Below are positions 23,389 to 31,858 of a stretch of 57,145 nucleotides of DNA, one piece after another (position 1 is the first letter of the stretch; every line of letters begins with the position of its first letter). The notes beneath the pieces are model-generated. The model was not told where the DNA came from. It saw only the letters and a program-made list of their open reading frames with translations, and did not search any database. Location of the stretch: positions 1 through 57,145 of the forward strand of contig JAGVQJ010000135.1 of the NCBI GenBank assembly GCA_020051775.1, in the 5' to 3' direction. The position numbers were made by a program, and so were the translations under genes. The DNA comes from Calditrichota bacterium. GTDB lineage: Bacteria > Electryoneota > B3-LCP.

Positions 23389-24834
23389 ATGGCCAACGAT
23401 TTAAAGGGGACAATTCTCGATCCCCAATTCATCAACAAGCAACTCGAAGACCAGGTAATAGCTACCCTGCTGTTCGACGATGAGCGTGAGCCGTATATAT
23501 TCCCCCGCGTCTGCCATTTACAGCCCGAGCATTTCATCACTCAGAACAACCGCCAGGTATTTACAAAGGCCATGGAGATGTGGCGGTCCGGGAAACCGGT
23601 CAATCTGACCACCATTTATGACGCCCTGAATCTGCAAACCAATCAAGACCTTTGGCTCTGGATCACAGAGATAACCAGCAGCAACTTCCGGGATACGCCC
23701 TTTAATGGCGTTAGAGCCGCAGAGGTCGTATATCGCCTGGGCCGGATACGGGAATTGCAACTGGAAATTCGCAAGGCGCAACTCAAGATTACCCCGCAAT
23801 CTACCCCTGAAGAGATACTCGGTTGGCTGTCTGAGATAGTTACGACCGGCAGCGCAGATGGAGACAGCCAGAAGCTTTATAGCCTGCCCGCTCTGGCCAG
23901 CCAAATTATTCAAAACGTCGAAGATCGCGAGACCCTGCAGATCACTGTTCCGCCCGGCGTTAAAACCGGATTAGAGGTGCTGGATTCCGTCATGCCGGGC
24001 GGTCTACCCAAAAAATCGTTGACACTCATAGGTGGCAGAACCTCGACGGGAAAAACTACCCTGGCTCTGCAAATCGCCAACCATGTAGCCGAATCAAACC
24101 CGGTAATTTTCGCAACCGCAGAGATGGCCGCCGAACAACTCGCCATGCGGTCCATCACCTACCACACTGGCCTACCCATTAAAACCTTCGCTCGAAGAAT
24201 GTCCCAGGGCGATTACCTGCATTTCCAACACGGCATGGTGCAAGTGGCAACCTCGCAACTCTGGATTTTGGACGCCATCGGCTGTGATATTGATCGGCTG
24301 TACAACCGTCTGTTGCAAGCTTATCATCGCGTCAAGCCGGTGCTGATCATCGTGGACTATCTCCAACTGATTGCCCGGTCCGCCGCCGCCAATGGCAAAA
24401 TCAATCGTTACCAGGCTACCGGTGATACCAGCACCCGCCTGAAAACTATGGCGGGTAACTTCGATCTGCCTGTCATTGCGTTGTCCCAGGTCAGCCGCGA
24501 CAACCAATTCCGCAATAAAATCCAGGGGCGGGAGGATCCGCGCAAGAAGATCTGGCTAAAAATGTCCGACTTCCGTGACAGCGGAAACCTCGAGGAGGAC
24601 ACCGACCAGGCGCTTTTACTGCAATCCCCAGCAGGCCGGGAAGAGGGAATATCCACCCTGGAGGTAACGCTGGACCTGGTGAAGGACCGCATTTATGGAC
24701 CCTTGAAACGCATGGATTACGATTACAATGTGACCACGGGGCGGTTTACGCTCCAAACTGGAATCCAACAATCCCAGGGAGAATCCGATGAACCCGAAGA
24801 ATTCACCCCCACACAGGATAAAATGCCATTCTGA
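23389..24834 (+). CDS. dnaB: Replicative DNA helicase (DnaB type)
   Basis: 481 residues. The N-terminal DnaB domain spans about 14-115 (QLEDQVIATLLFDD), then the RecA-like ATPase with Walker A GGRTSTGKT (215-223), Walker B LIIVDYLQLI (319-328), and late elements LSQVSR and SDFRDSGNLEEDTDQALLL, the last of which holds the arginine-finger region. It unwinds DNA ahead of the fork as a hexamer. Translation follows directly on the helicase-loader candidate. There is no primase gene nearby, so host primase is presumably used. Confidence 0.95.
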   Translation: MANDLKGTILDPQFINKQLEDQVIATLLFDDEREPYIFPRVCHLQPEHFITQNNRQVFTKAMEMWRSGKPVNLTTIYDALNLQTNQDLWLWITEITSSNFRDTPFNGVRAAEVVYRLGRIRELQLEIRKAQLKITPQSTPEEILGWLSEIVTTGSADGDSQKLYSLPALASQIIQNVEDRETLQITVPPGVKTGLEVLDSVMPGGLPKKSLTLIGGRTSTGKTTLALQIANHVAESNPVIFATAEMAAEQLAMRSITYHTGLPIKTFARRMSQGDYLHFQHGMVQVATSQLWILDAIGCDIDRLYNRLLQAYHRVKPVLIIVDYLQLIARSAAANGKINRYQATGDTSTRLKTMAGNFDLPVIALSQVSRDNQFRNKIQGREDPRKKIWLKMSDFRDSGNLEEDTDQALLLQSPAGREEGISTLEVTLDLVKDRIYGPLKRMDYDYNVTTGRFTLQTGIQQSQGESDEPEEFTPTQDKMPF

Positions 24835-24949
24835 AAAACCCTTGGCGGAATTGGCGGGCCTGTTAAAACGGTTCCACGAAAACGAGGAGGCTATCCGCAA
24901 TTTGCCGCCGGAACGCCGCGATCCACGATACTGGATCGAACCTAAATAA
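24788..24949 (+). CDS. 53-residue protein nested in the end of dnaB
   Basis: An ATG at 24788 with AGGGAGAATCC before it opens a frame of 53 codons that shares 47 bases with the dnaB 3' end and then continues alone. The product is polar with a helical core (LAELAGLLKRFHENEEAIRNL) and a terminal RRDPRYWIEPK. The strong ribosome site and non-overlapping second half support a real gene. Function unknown. Confidence 0.55.
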   Translation: MNPKNSPPHRIKCHSEKPLAELAGLLKRFHENEEAIRNLPPERRDPRYWIEPK

Positions 24950-24975
24950 ACACTACACTAATCCGGGAGAACAAC

Positions 24976-26268
24976 ATGTCGTTACGCATCATCAAACTCA
25001 CCGCTGAAAACATCAAACGCCTGCAGGCGATTGAAATTACCCCCCCTGAGCACCTGGTGCAAATCACCGGCGCCAACGCCCAGGGGAAATCCTCCACCCT
25101 TGACGCCATCGCCATGGTGCTCACCGGGTCTAAGGCCGTGCCGGACAGGCCCATCCGGGAAGGCGCCGAAAAGGGGAGTATCGTGGTGGACATCGGCGAT
25201 TATACCGTCACCAGAACTTTCACCGACCCCCACGACGCCACCAAAACCACCCTGAAAGTCACCCCCAAACCCGGCGTTGCTCGCAACGCTACACCCCAGG
25301 CGATCTTAAATGACATCACCGGCAAGCTGGCCTTTGACCCCTTGGCATTCGCTGCCATGAAACCTGAAGAGCAATTTACCACCCTGGCCGGTCTGGTGGA
25401 CTTGGGGATTGATCTGAAAAAATGGAAGCTGGACCGCAAAGCCACGTTCGATGAGCGCACCAGCGCCAACCGGGAAATTAAACGCCTGGAAGTGCAGCTC
25501 ACCGACAAGACTCCACCGCCCGAGGGTTTACCGGAATCAGAAATCAATCTGCTGGCCATCACCCAGGAACTTGAAGTCGCCAACAGCCAGATCCGGGAGA
25601 ATGACACAAAGCGGCGTTTTGAATTTACGGCTCGCAAAGAATACGAACGGCTGCAAGATGTAGTGACCAACCTGGAAGATCAACTCCTGAAAGCTAAGGC
25701 CAATCTATCCCAGCAGAAAGCAGATTGGGATGCATTCGCTGCGGATATAGCGACCCTGGAAGATCCCGACACGACAGCCATCAATCAGCGCATCCAAGTA
25801 GCCAGCCAGACCAACCAGGCCATCCGGGAGGCCGCCAATTACCGTCGCTTAAAAGCCGACCTGGAAATGGTTCAGATGACAGCGGACGGTTTTACTGCTG
25901 ACCTCGACCGGATGGACTCCGACCGGACCGCCGCCCTGCAGAAAGCCACCTTCCCCGTGCCCGGCCTCTCCCTGGGTGACGACCTGGTCACCTACAACGA
26001 CCTCCCGTTTAGCCAGGCCTCAGACTCGGAAAAACTACGCGTAAGCATGGCCGTGGCCATGGCGTTAAACCCCACGCTGCGAGTGATCCTGATCCGCAAC
26101 GCCTCGCTATTAGACCGGGCCAATCTGGCTATCATTGAGCAGCTCGCCATAGACAATGACTTCCAGGTTTGGGCCGAGTGCGTTGATGAATCCGGCGAGG
26201 TTGGAATCGTCATCGAAGACGGTAAAGTCGCCTGGGATAATTACAACGAGCCGACCCCGGAGAATTAA
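24976..26268 (+). CDS. RecF/SbcC-like AAA ATPase
   Basis: 430 residues. The ABC-ATPase head opens LRIIKLTAENIKRLQAIEI and has Walker A GANAQGKSS (32-40). A central coiled coil covers about 150-320. The C-terminal half-head carries SQASDSEKLRVSMAVAMA (signature-like) and a short Walker-B-like segment RVILIRNAS in which the usual DE pair is replaced by RN, so ATP hydrolysis may be weak. It is a phage relative of SbcC/RecF/SMC recombination ATPases. The neighbours, ERF and two helicases, suggest processing of DNA ends or recombination intermediates. Confidence 0.75.
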   Translation: MSLRIIKLTAENIKRLQAIEITPPEHLVQITGANAQGKSSTLDAIAMVLTGSKAVPDRPIREGAEKGSIVVDIGDYTVTRTFTDPHDATKTTLKVTPKPGVARNATPQAILNDITGKLAFDPLAFAAMKPEEQFTTLAGLVDLGIDLKKWKLDRKATFDERTSANREIKRLEVQLTDKTPPPEGLPESEINLLAITQELEVANSQIRENDTKRRFEFTARKEYERLQDVVTNLEDQLLKAKANLSQQKADWDAFAADIATLEDPDTTAINQRIQVASQTNQAIREAANYRRLKADLEMVQMTADGFTADLDRMDSDRTAALQKATFPVPGLSLGDDLVTYNDLPFSQASDSEKLRVSMAVAMALNPTLRVILIRNASLLDRANLAIIEQLAIDNDFQVWAECVDESGEVGIVIEDGKVAWDNYNEPTPEN

Positions 26269-27945
26269 ATGGCCGCCCTGGAATTACGCCCCTACCAACA
26301 GGAAGCTGACGAGGCCCTGGATAAGTTCCTGGCTGAGCACCCGGTCGGGAATCCCATCATCTGTGCCCCGACCGGCAGCGGCAAGAGCATTTTATTAGCG
26401 ACTCACATTCAGAAGCGCATGGCGGCTACCACCAACCGCTACCGATGTTTGATCGTGACCCACGTCAAAGAACTAATTGAGCAGAATTTCAAAGAGTTGC
26501 AATCACTTTGGAATTGGGCTCCGGCTGGGATCTACAGCGCCGGACTAAAGCGCAAGCAAGCCGGCTTCCCCATCACGTTCTGCGGAATCCAGAGTGTTCA
26601 CGACAAAGCCCATCGGTTCTTAATCCCGGATGAAATATTAGTTGATGAATGTCATTTAATTCCCCGGAATTCTAACACGATGTACCGGCGCTTTATCAAT
26701 GATCTGAAAGGCCGCAATCCAGATTTACGAGTGATCGGTTTTACCGCCACTCATTACCGCTTAGATTCCGGCCTGCTCACCGAGGGTGACGACCGGGTTT
26801 TTACCGATGTTGCTTTTGAGATCCCGGTCCGCCGCCTGATAGACGAGGGCTGGCTGGCTCGTCCGGTCAGCAAAAAACCGCACACCGAATACGACCTGAC
26901 CGGAGTCCACACCCGAGGCGGTGAATTTGTGGCCGGGGAACTCGAAGCGGCCATGGATCAAGAGCAGCTTACCAGCTCCGCCTTAGAAGAGATTCTTGAA
27001 TACGGTAAAACCCGCAAATCCTGGCTGTTATTCTGTTCTGGCGTCAAACACGCTCACCATGTGCGTGATGCTCTGATACGCCGGGGGATAGCCGCCGCCT
27101 GCGTGACGGGCGACACCCCCGGCGAAGAGCGTAACCGAATTATCCAGGATTTCAAGGCGGGGACCATTCAGGCACTGACCAACTGCGACGTCTTAACCAC
27201 CGGTTTCAACGCCCCCGGCGTGGATCTGCTGGTTATGCTCCGGCCTACTAAATCAACGGGACTGTATGTGCAGATCATAGGCCGGGGAATGCGTAACGTC
27301 TGGCCGCCTGGATTCAACTCCAATATCGCAACCGTCGAGGAGCGTCTGGCCGCCATTGCCGCCAGCGTCAAGCCGAATTTCCTCTGTCTGGATTTCTCCG
27401 GCAACATTGCCTATCACGGTCCCATAGACCGCGTGGATCCCAAACGACCTCGCGGCAAGGGCGGAGGGATTGCGCCGGTCAAGGTCTGTCCGAAATGCGA
27501 CTCGATCATTTTCGCCGGGTTCCACACCTGCCCCGACTGCGGTTATATCTGGCCGGTCAAGCCCAAACACGCGCCCAGGGCCGCCGCGCTGTCCATCCTG
27601 AGCGATGGAGAAAACGCCACAGACAGGCCTCTGGACGGCTGGATTAGGGTCAGGGATGTTTTCTATAGCCGGGCGCAGAAAGACGCCAGCAAGCCCCCTA
27701 CATTGCGCTGTACCTACACGGTGGAAGGCGGCAAGACGGTGTACAAATGGATCGCCGTGGAATCCCCCAACGAATACGCTCAGATGCGAGTCAAAATCTG
27801 GTTTACCCAACATGGCATAGCCGAGGCGGAAATCCCCCGCACAGTCATGGAAGCGCTGCGCATGATCAACCAATTCAAAAAACCCCGCCGGATCTTGGTC
27901 AAGCCGGAAGGACAATACTCAACAGTCTTGGGGTATCAATTTTAG
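26269..27945 (+). CDS. SF2 DEAD/DEAH-box helicase with zinc ribbon
   Basis: 558 residues. Motif I is CAPTGSGKS (32-40), motif Ia THVKELIEQ, motif II DECH (126-129), motif III GFTATHYR, and the second RecA domain ends with the arginine-finger motif VI QIIGRGMR. After it lies a zinc ribbon (CPKC near 407 and CPDC near 422) and a C-terminal nucleic-acid-binding region. The UvsW/RadD-like design suggests unwinding of branched recombination or replication intermediates. The ATG follows the stop of the ATPase gene without spacing. Confidence 0.88.
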   Translation: MAALELRPYQQEADEALDKFLAEHPVGNPIICAPTGSGKSILLATHIQKRMAATTNRYRCLIVTHVKELIEQNFKELQSLWNWAPAGIYSAGLKRKQAGFPITFCGIQSVHDKAHRFLIPDEILVDECHLIPRNSNTMYRRFINDLKGRNPDLRVIGFTATHYRLDSGLLTEGDDRVFTDVAFEIPVRRLIDEGWLARPVSKKPHTEYDLTGVHTRGGEFVAGELEAAMDQEQLTSSALEEILEYGKTRKSWLLFCSGVKHAHHVRDALIRRGIAAACVTGDTPGEERNRIIQDFKAGTIQALTNCDVLTTGFNAPGVDLLVMLRPTKSTGLYVQIIGRGMRNVWPPGFNSNIATVEERLAAIAASVKPNFLCLDFSGNIAYHGPIDRVDPKRPRGKGGGIAPVKVCPKCDSIIFAGFHTCPDCGYIWPVKPKHAPRAAALSILSDGENATDRPLDGWIRVRDVFYSRAQKDASKPPTLRCTYTVEGGKTVYKWIAVESPNEYAQMRVKIWFTQHGIAEAEIPRTVMEALRMINQFKKPRRILVKPEGQYSTVLGYQF

Positions 27946-27981
27946 AGACTTATAATGCAGAGAAATATCATCACAAATCCC

Positions 27982-28010
27982 TTGACTTTTAACGCAGAAT
28001 GTGTTACATT
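27982..28010 (+). promoter_or_regulatory. Internal promoter of the HNH cassette
   Basis: TTGACT at 27982-27987, a 17-base spacer, then TACATT at 28005-28010. It is an unusual internal promoter in an otherwise tightly packed operon, placed just upstream of a structured leader and the HNH gene. Confidence 0.65.
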
Positions 28011-28032
28011 GCTGGTGCTTACATCGTGGCGC

Positions 28033-28130
28033 TTTCCGGGGCGTTACTCCGGAAATTCAGTTTATAATAATGCCCAGTCCCGGTACTCCGCGAGGATACC
28101 GACGCTCCACGAGCGTAAGCAGGACTGGGC
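28033..28130 (+). ncRNA. Structured leader or small RNA: hairpin plus three-way junction
   Basis: A first hairpin TTTCCGG/CCGGAAA (28033-28055) precedes a compact junction. P1 is GCCCAGTCC/GGACTGGGC (28072-28080, 28122-28130). P2 (28081-28101) has CGGTA/TACCG and TCC/GGA closed by a GCGA tetraloop. P3 is ACGCTC/GAGCGT (28102-28116). No unpaired base lies between P1, P2 and P3, and a five-base AAGCA joins P3 to P1. It ends 11 bases before the AGGAG of the HNH gene. A T-rich stretch after P1 is too weak to call a terminator with confidence. It matches no RNA family I recognise. Confidence 0.6.
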
Positions 28131-28154
28131 TTTCTGCGTTTAGGAGATCTGAAA

Positions 28155-28706
28155 ATGTCTAATCCCTCTGAAATCCATGAAGCGAATTGTTTAGGCTGTG
28201 GTAAGGAATTTACCACAGAAAACATACGGAAGAGATTTTGTTCCCTTAAATGCTACCGCTCAAAATGGCGAGAAGAAAATCGGGGAAAAACGAGAGAATA
28301 TGCAATAAAACACCGGTGGAAAAATGTTGAATCATACCGTGCCTATGCTATCGAATACAACAAAACTCACCCCGAAGCTCATCGTGCCGCTTCGCGCAAA
28401 TATCGCGAGCTTAATATCGAACCAGAACGCGAAAAAACCAGAAAGCATCGCATGAAAAAGAGCGGAGTTTCTATTGTTTCCCTTACACTTCAGGATTGGG
28501 AAAACATCAAAGCCGCTTATAATAATTGCTGTGCTTACTGCGGGATAAAATCTGATAATCTAAGTCAGGATCACGTGATCCCTATAAGTAAAGGTGGGCA
28601 ACATATAAAAGAAAATGTTGTCCCTTGCTGTCGGCCATGCAACTCAAAAAAGCGAGATAAATCATTAGCGGAATTTGGGAAGAATATCCAGTTAAAAATC
28701 CTTTAA
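28155..28706 (+). CDS. HNH endonuclease with N-terminal zinc finger
   Basis: 183 residues. N-terminal Cys set C12, C15, C29, C33 (CLGC...CSLKC), a basic helical middle with repeated RKYRE/HRWKN units, and a C-terminal HNH nuclease: CAYC (126-129), DHVIPISKGG with His140, CCRPCNSKK with Cys159/Cys162 and Asn163. Free-standing HNH genes of this form often behave as homing endonucleases in phages. Higher AT content and its own promoter and leader set it apart from its neighbours, suggesting a separately acquired cassette (about 27946-28706). Confidence 0.88.
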   Translation: MSNPSEIHEANCLGCGKEFTTENIRKRFCSLKCYRSKWREENRGKTREYAIKHRWKNVESYRAYAIEYNKTHPEAHRAASRKYRELNIEPEREKTRKHRMKKSGVSIVSLTLQDWENIKAAYNNCCAYCGIKSDNLSQDHVIPISKGGQHIKENVVPCCRPCNSKKRDKSLAEFGKNIQLKIL

Positions 28707-28729
28707 ACTAACCGCCCAGGAGAACGATC

Positions 28730-29878
28730 ATGGCAAAAAAAATCAAACAGCCCAAACCCCGCAAGAAAAAGCCGGTAGAAACCGAATCCCCACTCGTGCA
28801 GGCAGAACAAGACGAAACTGCTGAACTCCGCCGCCAGGTTGGAATCGGGATGGTAACACCGGAGGAATTTGAAAGATTGACCGGGGAACCGTACCGGGTC
28901 GCTGAACCCCTCGAACCTGCGCCGAAGGCCAACGTCAAGGTCTGCCCGAAATGCTATTCGGTAATTCCATCTGAAAATCAGACCTGCCCCGCATGTGAAC
29001 CCAGCGAGGATTCCGTCACCCTGCACTGCAAGGTCGGGATTGTCAAACCCTACAGCAAAGAGACCTCCAAAAACGTGACGGTAGTCATCGAAACCAACGT
29101 CACCCTTGAGCAGCTCGCCGTATTTTACGCCAACGCCAAAGAGGAATTCTGGCATTACTATGGCTCGGCGCCGAATACGATAGAGGCCAAGCTCCGAGGC
29201 AGCGATCGCACGTTCTGCCTGACCATGAGCAAGCCCGGTGACGCAGCAGTATTGGTCGAGTGGGAATTCAACATGGCCAAGGCATTTTTGACTCCCGTCG
29301 CCGCCGCCGATCAATCCGCCCCTATCCATTTTGAATTCAACCGACCGTTGGGGATCGGCAGCAATGCCGCCAGGAAGATGTTCGCGCTCTGCGAATCCAA
29401 CAACGAAGAGCGTCAAATCATCTTCACGATTGACGACTCCGGGATTGAATTAGGAACCAATCAGACCACCATCCCCATGACCCAGGAACCGCCGAAGAGA
29501 AATGGCCAGGCGAGCCTTCTGGATGGAGTTGCCGTCGAAGTCCAGAATCTGCATGACAAGCTGAAGTCCGAAGGTGCCACGCTCACCATGATCCATGACG
29601 GTAAGAGTACCTCCATTGGCGCCGACTGCACCCCTCGCCTGTACTTCAAAAAGGGTGAAACCCCGGAAAAGCTGATGGAGAAAATAGCCGCAGAAGAATT
29701 AGATGGATTTCTCACCGTAAGCTATGCCGGTGAAGAGCGGCAACAGATATGTGTTGCATTAAACACGGCCCGGTTGGAATCCGGCATTGATGCCGATTCG
29801 GTTGTGCGGAATCTCATAGACGAACTCAAAGAACTCGCTGGTAGTAGTTTTATCCGCGAGGAGGTGCCCGTTGCCTAA
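28730..29878 (+). CDS. Unknown phage protein with zinc ribbon
   Basis: 382 residues. A Lys-rich N terminus is followed by CPKC and CPAC pairs near 75-90, then a beta-rich body with repeated short strand motifs (VTVVIETNVTLEQLAVFYANAKEEFWHYYG, IIFTIDDSGIEL, GFLTVSYAGEERQQICVALN). No catalytic motif is recognised. GGAGAACGATC precedes the ATG. It heads a long run of tiny overlapping genes and may bind nucleic acid or another phage protein. Confidence 0.6.
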   Translation: MAKKIKQPKPRKKKPVETESPLVQAEQDETAELRRQVGIGMVTPEEFERLTGEPYRVAEPLEPAPKANVKVCPKCYSVIPSENQTCPACEPSEDSVTLHCKVGIVKPYSKETSKNVTVVIETNVTLEQLAVFYANAKEEFWHYYGSAPNTIEAKLRGSDRTFCLTMSKPGDAAVLVEWEFNMAKAFLTPVAAADQSAPIHFEFNRPLGIGSNAARKMFALCESNNEERQIIFTIDDSGIELGTNQTTIPMTQEPPKRNGQASLLDGVAVEVQNLHDKLKSEGATLTMIHDGKSTSIGADCTPRLYFKKGETPEKLMEKIAAEELDGFLTVSYAGEERQQICVALNTARLESGIDADSVVRNLIDELKELAGSSFIREEVPVA

Positions 29879-30068
29879 ACCCCTACGCATCACGCCCGGC
29901 GATCCGGTCGCTGATAGTTTGCTGGCCCCTATCCCCCTGCACGTTCCTCAGGAACTGGCGGACGTCACTCCGACCGGACCGGGCAAAGCCGAAATCAAGA
30001 TCCGTGATTTCTTGTACATTGACGGGAGGTTTTACCCGGTCAAAAGCATTAAGGAACTGAAAAAATAG
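29871..30068 (+). CDS. Small phage protein with TTG start
   Basis: 65 residues. TTG at 29871 lies 6 bases after GAGGAGG and overlaps the end of the preceding gene by 8 bases. The sequence ends in KIRDFLYIDGRFYPVKSIKELKK, a small beta hairpin with basic tail. Function unknown. Confidence 0.6.
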   Translation: MPKPLRITPGDPVADSLLAPIPLHVPQELADVTPTGPGKAEIKIRDFLYIDGRFYPVKSIKELKK

Positions 30069-30074
30069 GGGATC

Positions 30075-30335
30075 ATGGGAAGCCTCGAAACCGCCCGGAA
30101 AGAAGCTCGCGAAATGATAGCCGAGCGCGAGCAACGCCAACTGAAAACACCGAATGCGCCTTTGACGCCGGAAAAGCCCCTGGGCCCGGTGTACCTGGAC
30201 GCCGCAACCAACCTCGCCCGCGAAGAGCAGCAGGCCAGGGATCACTGCTGCTTTAACCCCGATCCGGTTCCCGTCGAAATTGTCGGGCCGGTAGATGATC
30301 TGTACCCGGAAATTACTCATAGGCCGGAAACCTAA
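30075..30335 (+). CDS. Small phage protein
   Basis: 86 residues. The N-terminal helix is strongly charged (LETARKEAREMIAEREQRQL), followed by a Pro-rich acidic part with CC. No family recognised. It begins 6 bases after the previous stop. Confidence 0.55.
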   Translation: MGSLETARKEAREMIAEREQRQLKTPNAPLTPEKPLGPVYLDAATNLAREEQQARDHCCFNPDPVPVEIVGPVDDLYPEITHRPET

Positions 30336-30353
30336 CAGAAGCAAGAGGAGAGT

Positions 30354-30638
30354 ATGGGACATTATCTTGATCATAGATCCGACAATGCCTACAATGATGG
30401 CCGCGAGGATGCCCGGTTTCATCGCTCGAGTTACGATTATGATAAGTATTCGGACCGGGAGCGTGACCAGGCTTATTTTGATGGCCGGAAGGACGAAGAA
30501 CGCCGGATGGAGGACCGCCGCCGTGAAGAGGAAAATGAACGGCACGAGGAAGAATGCCGTCAACAACACCGCCGTGAACAGTACGAACTTGATCGCCAGA
30601 TGGAAGAGCAGGAATGCCGGGAGGAACCAACCCCATGA
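30354..30638 (+). CDS. Highly charged helical protein
   Basis: 94 residues after AAGAGGAGAGT. Asp/Tyr-rich start, then a long Arg/Glu-rich helix from about 45 to 90 suggestive of a single coiled coil or a DNA-mimic-like charged rod. It overlaps the next gene by 4 bases (ATGA). Confidence 0.55.
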   Translation: MGHYLDHRSDNAYNDGREDARFHRSSYDYDKYSDRERDQAYFDGRKDEERRMEDRRREEENERHEEECRQQHRREQYELDRQMEEQECREEPTP

Positions 30639-30763
30639 AATGCCCGAAGTGCGGATCTGAAATGTCCATTGGCGCTCCCCATGCCGACGGTGACTCCGGA
30701 CAGTGGGAATGCCACTCATGCGGTCATATTATTCGCATACCCATTAAAGCGAGGGAAGAATGA
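30635..30763 (+). CDS. 42-residue zinc-ribbon protein
   Basis: Starts in the ATGA overlap at 30635 and ends in the ATGA overlap with the next gene at 30760. MKCPKCGSEM opens it and CHSCGH lies 22 residues on, so two CxxC knuckles form a complete minimal zinc ribbon. Double overlap with both neighbours makes it a credible gene despite its size. Confidence 0.7.
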   Translation: MKCPKCGSEMSIGAPHADGDSGQWECHSCGHIIRIPIKAREE

Positions 30764-31107
30764 GCAAACCTGAACAATTTGACCAGTGGGCCGTGATCGA
30801 ACTCTTCGGCCATAACCGCATCGCCGGGCGAGTGACTGAGCAGGTCATTGGCGGCTGTTCCTTTGTCCGCGTGGACGTGCCGAAAATAGATGAGATCCCC
30901 GCCTACACGAAGCTCTTCGGCCAAGGCGCTATCTATGCCATTACGATCACTGACGAACGGACATCCAGGGCAGTGGCAGAACAAATCGCACCTGTACCCA
31001 TAGATCGCTTTGAATTAGGCACTATAGCTCGAAATATGGCAGTCAAGCTCTTGAAGGCCGACCAGGAACAGGAGAATCAGCGGTTCATGGAAAACGAGGA
31101 AGATTAG
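30760..31107 (+). CDS. Conserved phage protein of unknown function
   Basis: 115 residues. The pattern WAVIELFGHNRIAGRVTEQ, then FVRVDVP and YTKLFGQGAIYAITI, is one I recall from many phages and prophages, where it is sometimes labelled acetyltransferase without good support. It is a small beta-barrel-like fold by appearance. GGGAAGA precedes the start, which overlaps the zinc-ribbon gene. Confidence 0.65.
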   Translation: MSKPEQFDQWAVIELFGHNRIAGRVTEQVIGGCSFVRVDVPKIDEIPAYTKLFGQGAIYAITITDERTSRAVAEQIAPVPIDRFELGTIARNMAVKLLKADQEQENQRFMENEED

Positions 31108-31109
31108 CA

Positions 31110-31583
31110 ATGCACCCACCCCGCAAAACCGAGCCATTCCGTACTCAGATGCGCTCGACGGAGAAGGTAATCGAACAGATCCGCAATGCCGCCCGCGACC
31201 TGGGATCTGATCCTGATAAGGACTTGCAGATTACCCACAACGAGGGGCACCAGAGCATCGGCGGGAAGACGCAGAAAGTAGTATTCGCCTCCATCCGCCT
31301 GAAAATCTACTGGTATCCGAAGGCCGAGTACTACATCATGGTCGAAAAATACGTGGATTGGTTCGACCGCTCAATAGACTGCATGGCGGCAATCCACAAA
31401 TTTCTCCACGGACGGGTAATGAACCTGGTGCATGGTTTGGAGAGCCTCGAAGAGGCCTTCGGAGCGAACATGGTCCTATCCCAATCGAAGTTACCCCCAG
31501 CCGCGATGGATCGCCTCATTAATGGTCCCAAAGCTCCCTTCAAATTCGACCGGATGTTAAATTCAGGGAAGGAAGTGCAATGA
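31110..31583 (+). CDS. Unknown phage protein
   Basis: 157 residues, alpha/beta, beginning 3 bases after the prior stop. Features are an N-terminal amphipathic helix, aromatic middle (RLKIYWYPKAEYYIMVEKYVDWFDR) and a helical C terminus. Family not recognised. Stop overlaps the next start by 4 bases. Confidence 0.55.
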   Translation: MHPPRKTEPFRTQMRSTEKVIEQIRNAARDLGSDPDKDLQITHNEGHQSIGGKTQKVVFASIRLKIYWYPKAEYYIMVEKYVDWFDRSIDCMAAIHKFLHGRVMNLVHGLESLEEAFGANMVLSQSKLPPAAMDRLINGPKAPFKFDRMLNSGKEVQ

Positions 31584-31858
31584 TCCCTATCCGCCAGACC
31601 TACTGCGTCGCTGCCGCCCTGGACGCCCCAGCCAAAGATTATCGTGGTTGCCAGCGTCGGGAACTCACCGACCTACATTACTCCATCCTGGGAGTGTTGG
31701 TAGAGGCCAAATACCCACTCGCGCCTATGAAAATCGCCGCGCAATTGGCGGTCGAAGTGCACACCGTTTCCAACCGTCTGCGCCTGCTGGTCAATCATGG
31801 CTTGATCGTGCGTCGCGCCGATGGAACCTTTAAGGCAATCCGAAAGGAAATCACGTGA
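31580..31858 (+). CDS. Small winged-helix DNA-binding protein
   Basis: 92 residues. The part LHYSILGVLVEAKYPLAPMKIAAQLAVEVHTVSNRLRLLVNHGLIVRR fits a winged helix (recognition helix VHTVSNRLRLLVNHG, wing IVRRADGTFKAI). It may regulate phage transcription. ATGA overlaps at both ends. Confidence 0.65.
   Translation: MIPIRQTYCVAAALDAPAKDYRGCQRRELTDLHYSILGVLVEAKYPLAPMKIAAQLAVEVHTVSNRLRLLVNHGLIVRRADGTFKAIRKEIT

Noticed and set aside
27955..28143. 62-codon frame across the HNH leader
   Set aside because: Coincides with the promoter and the structured RNA, and has no ribosome site.
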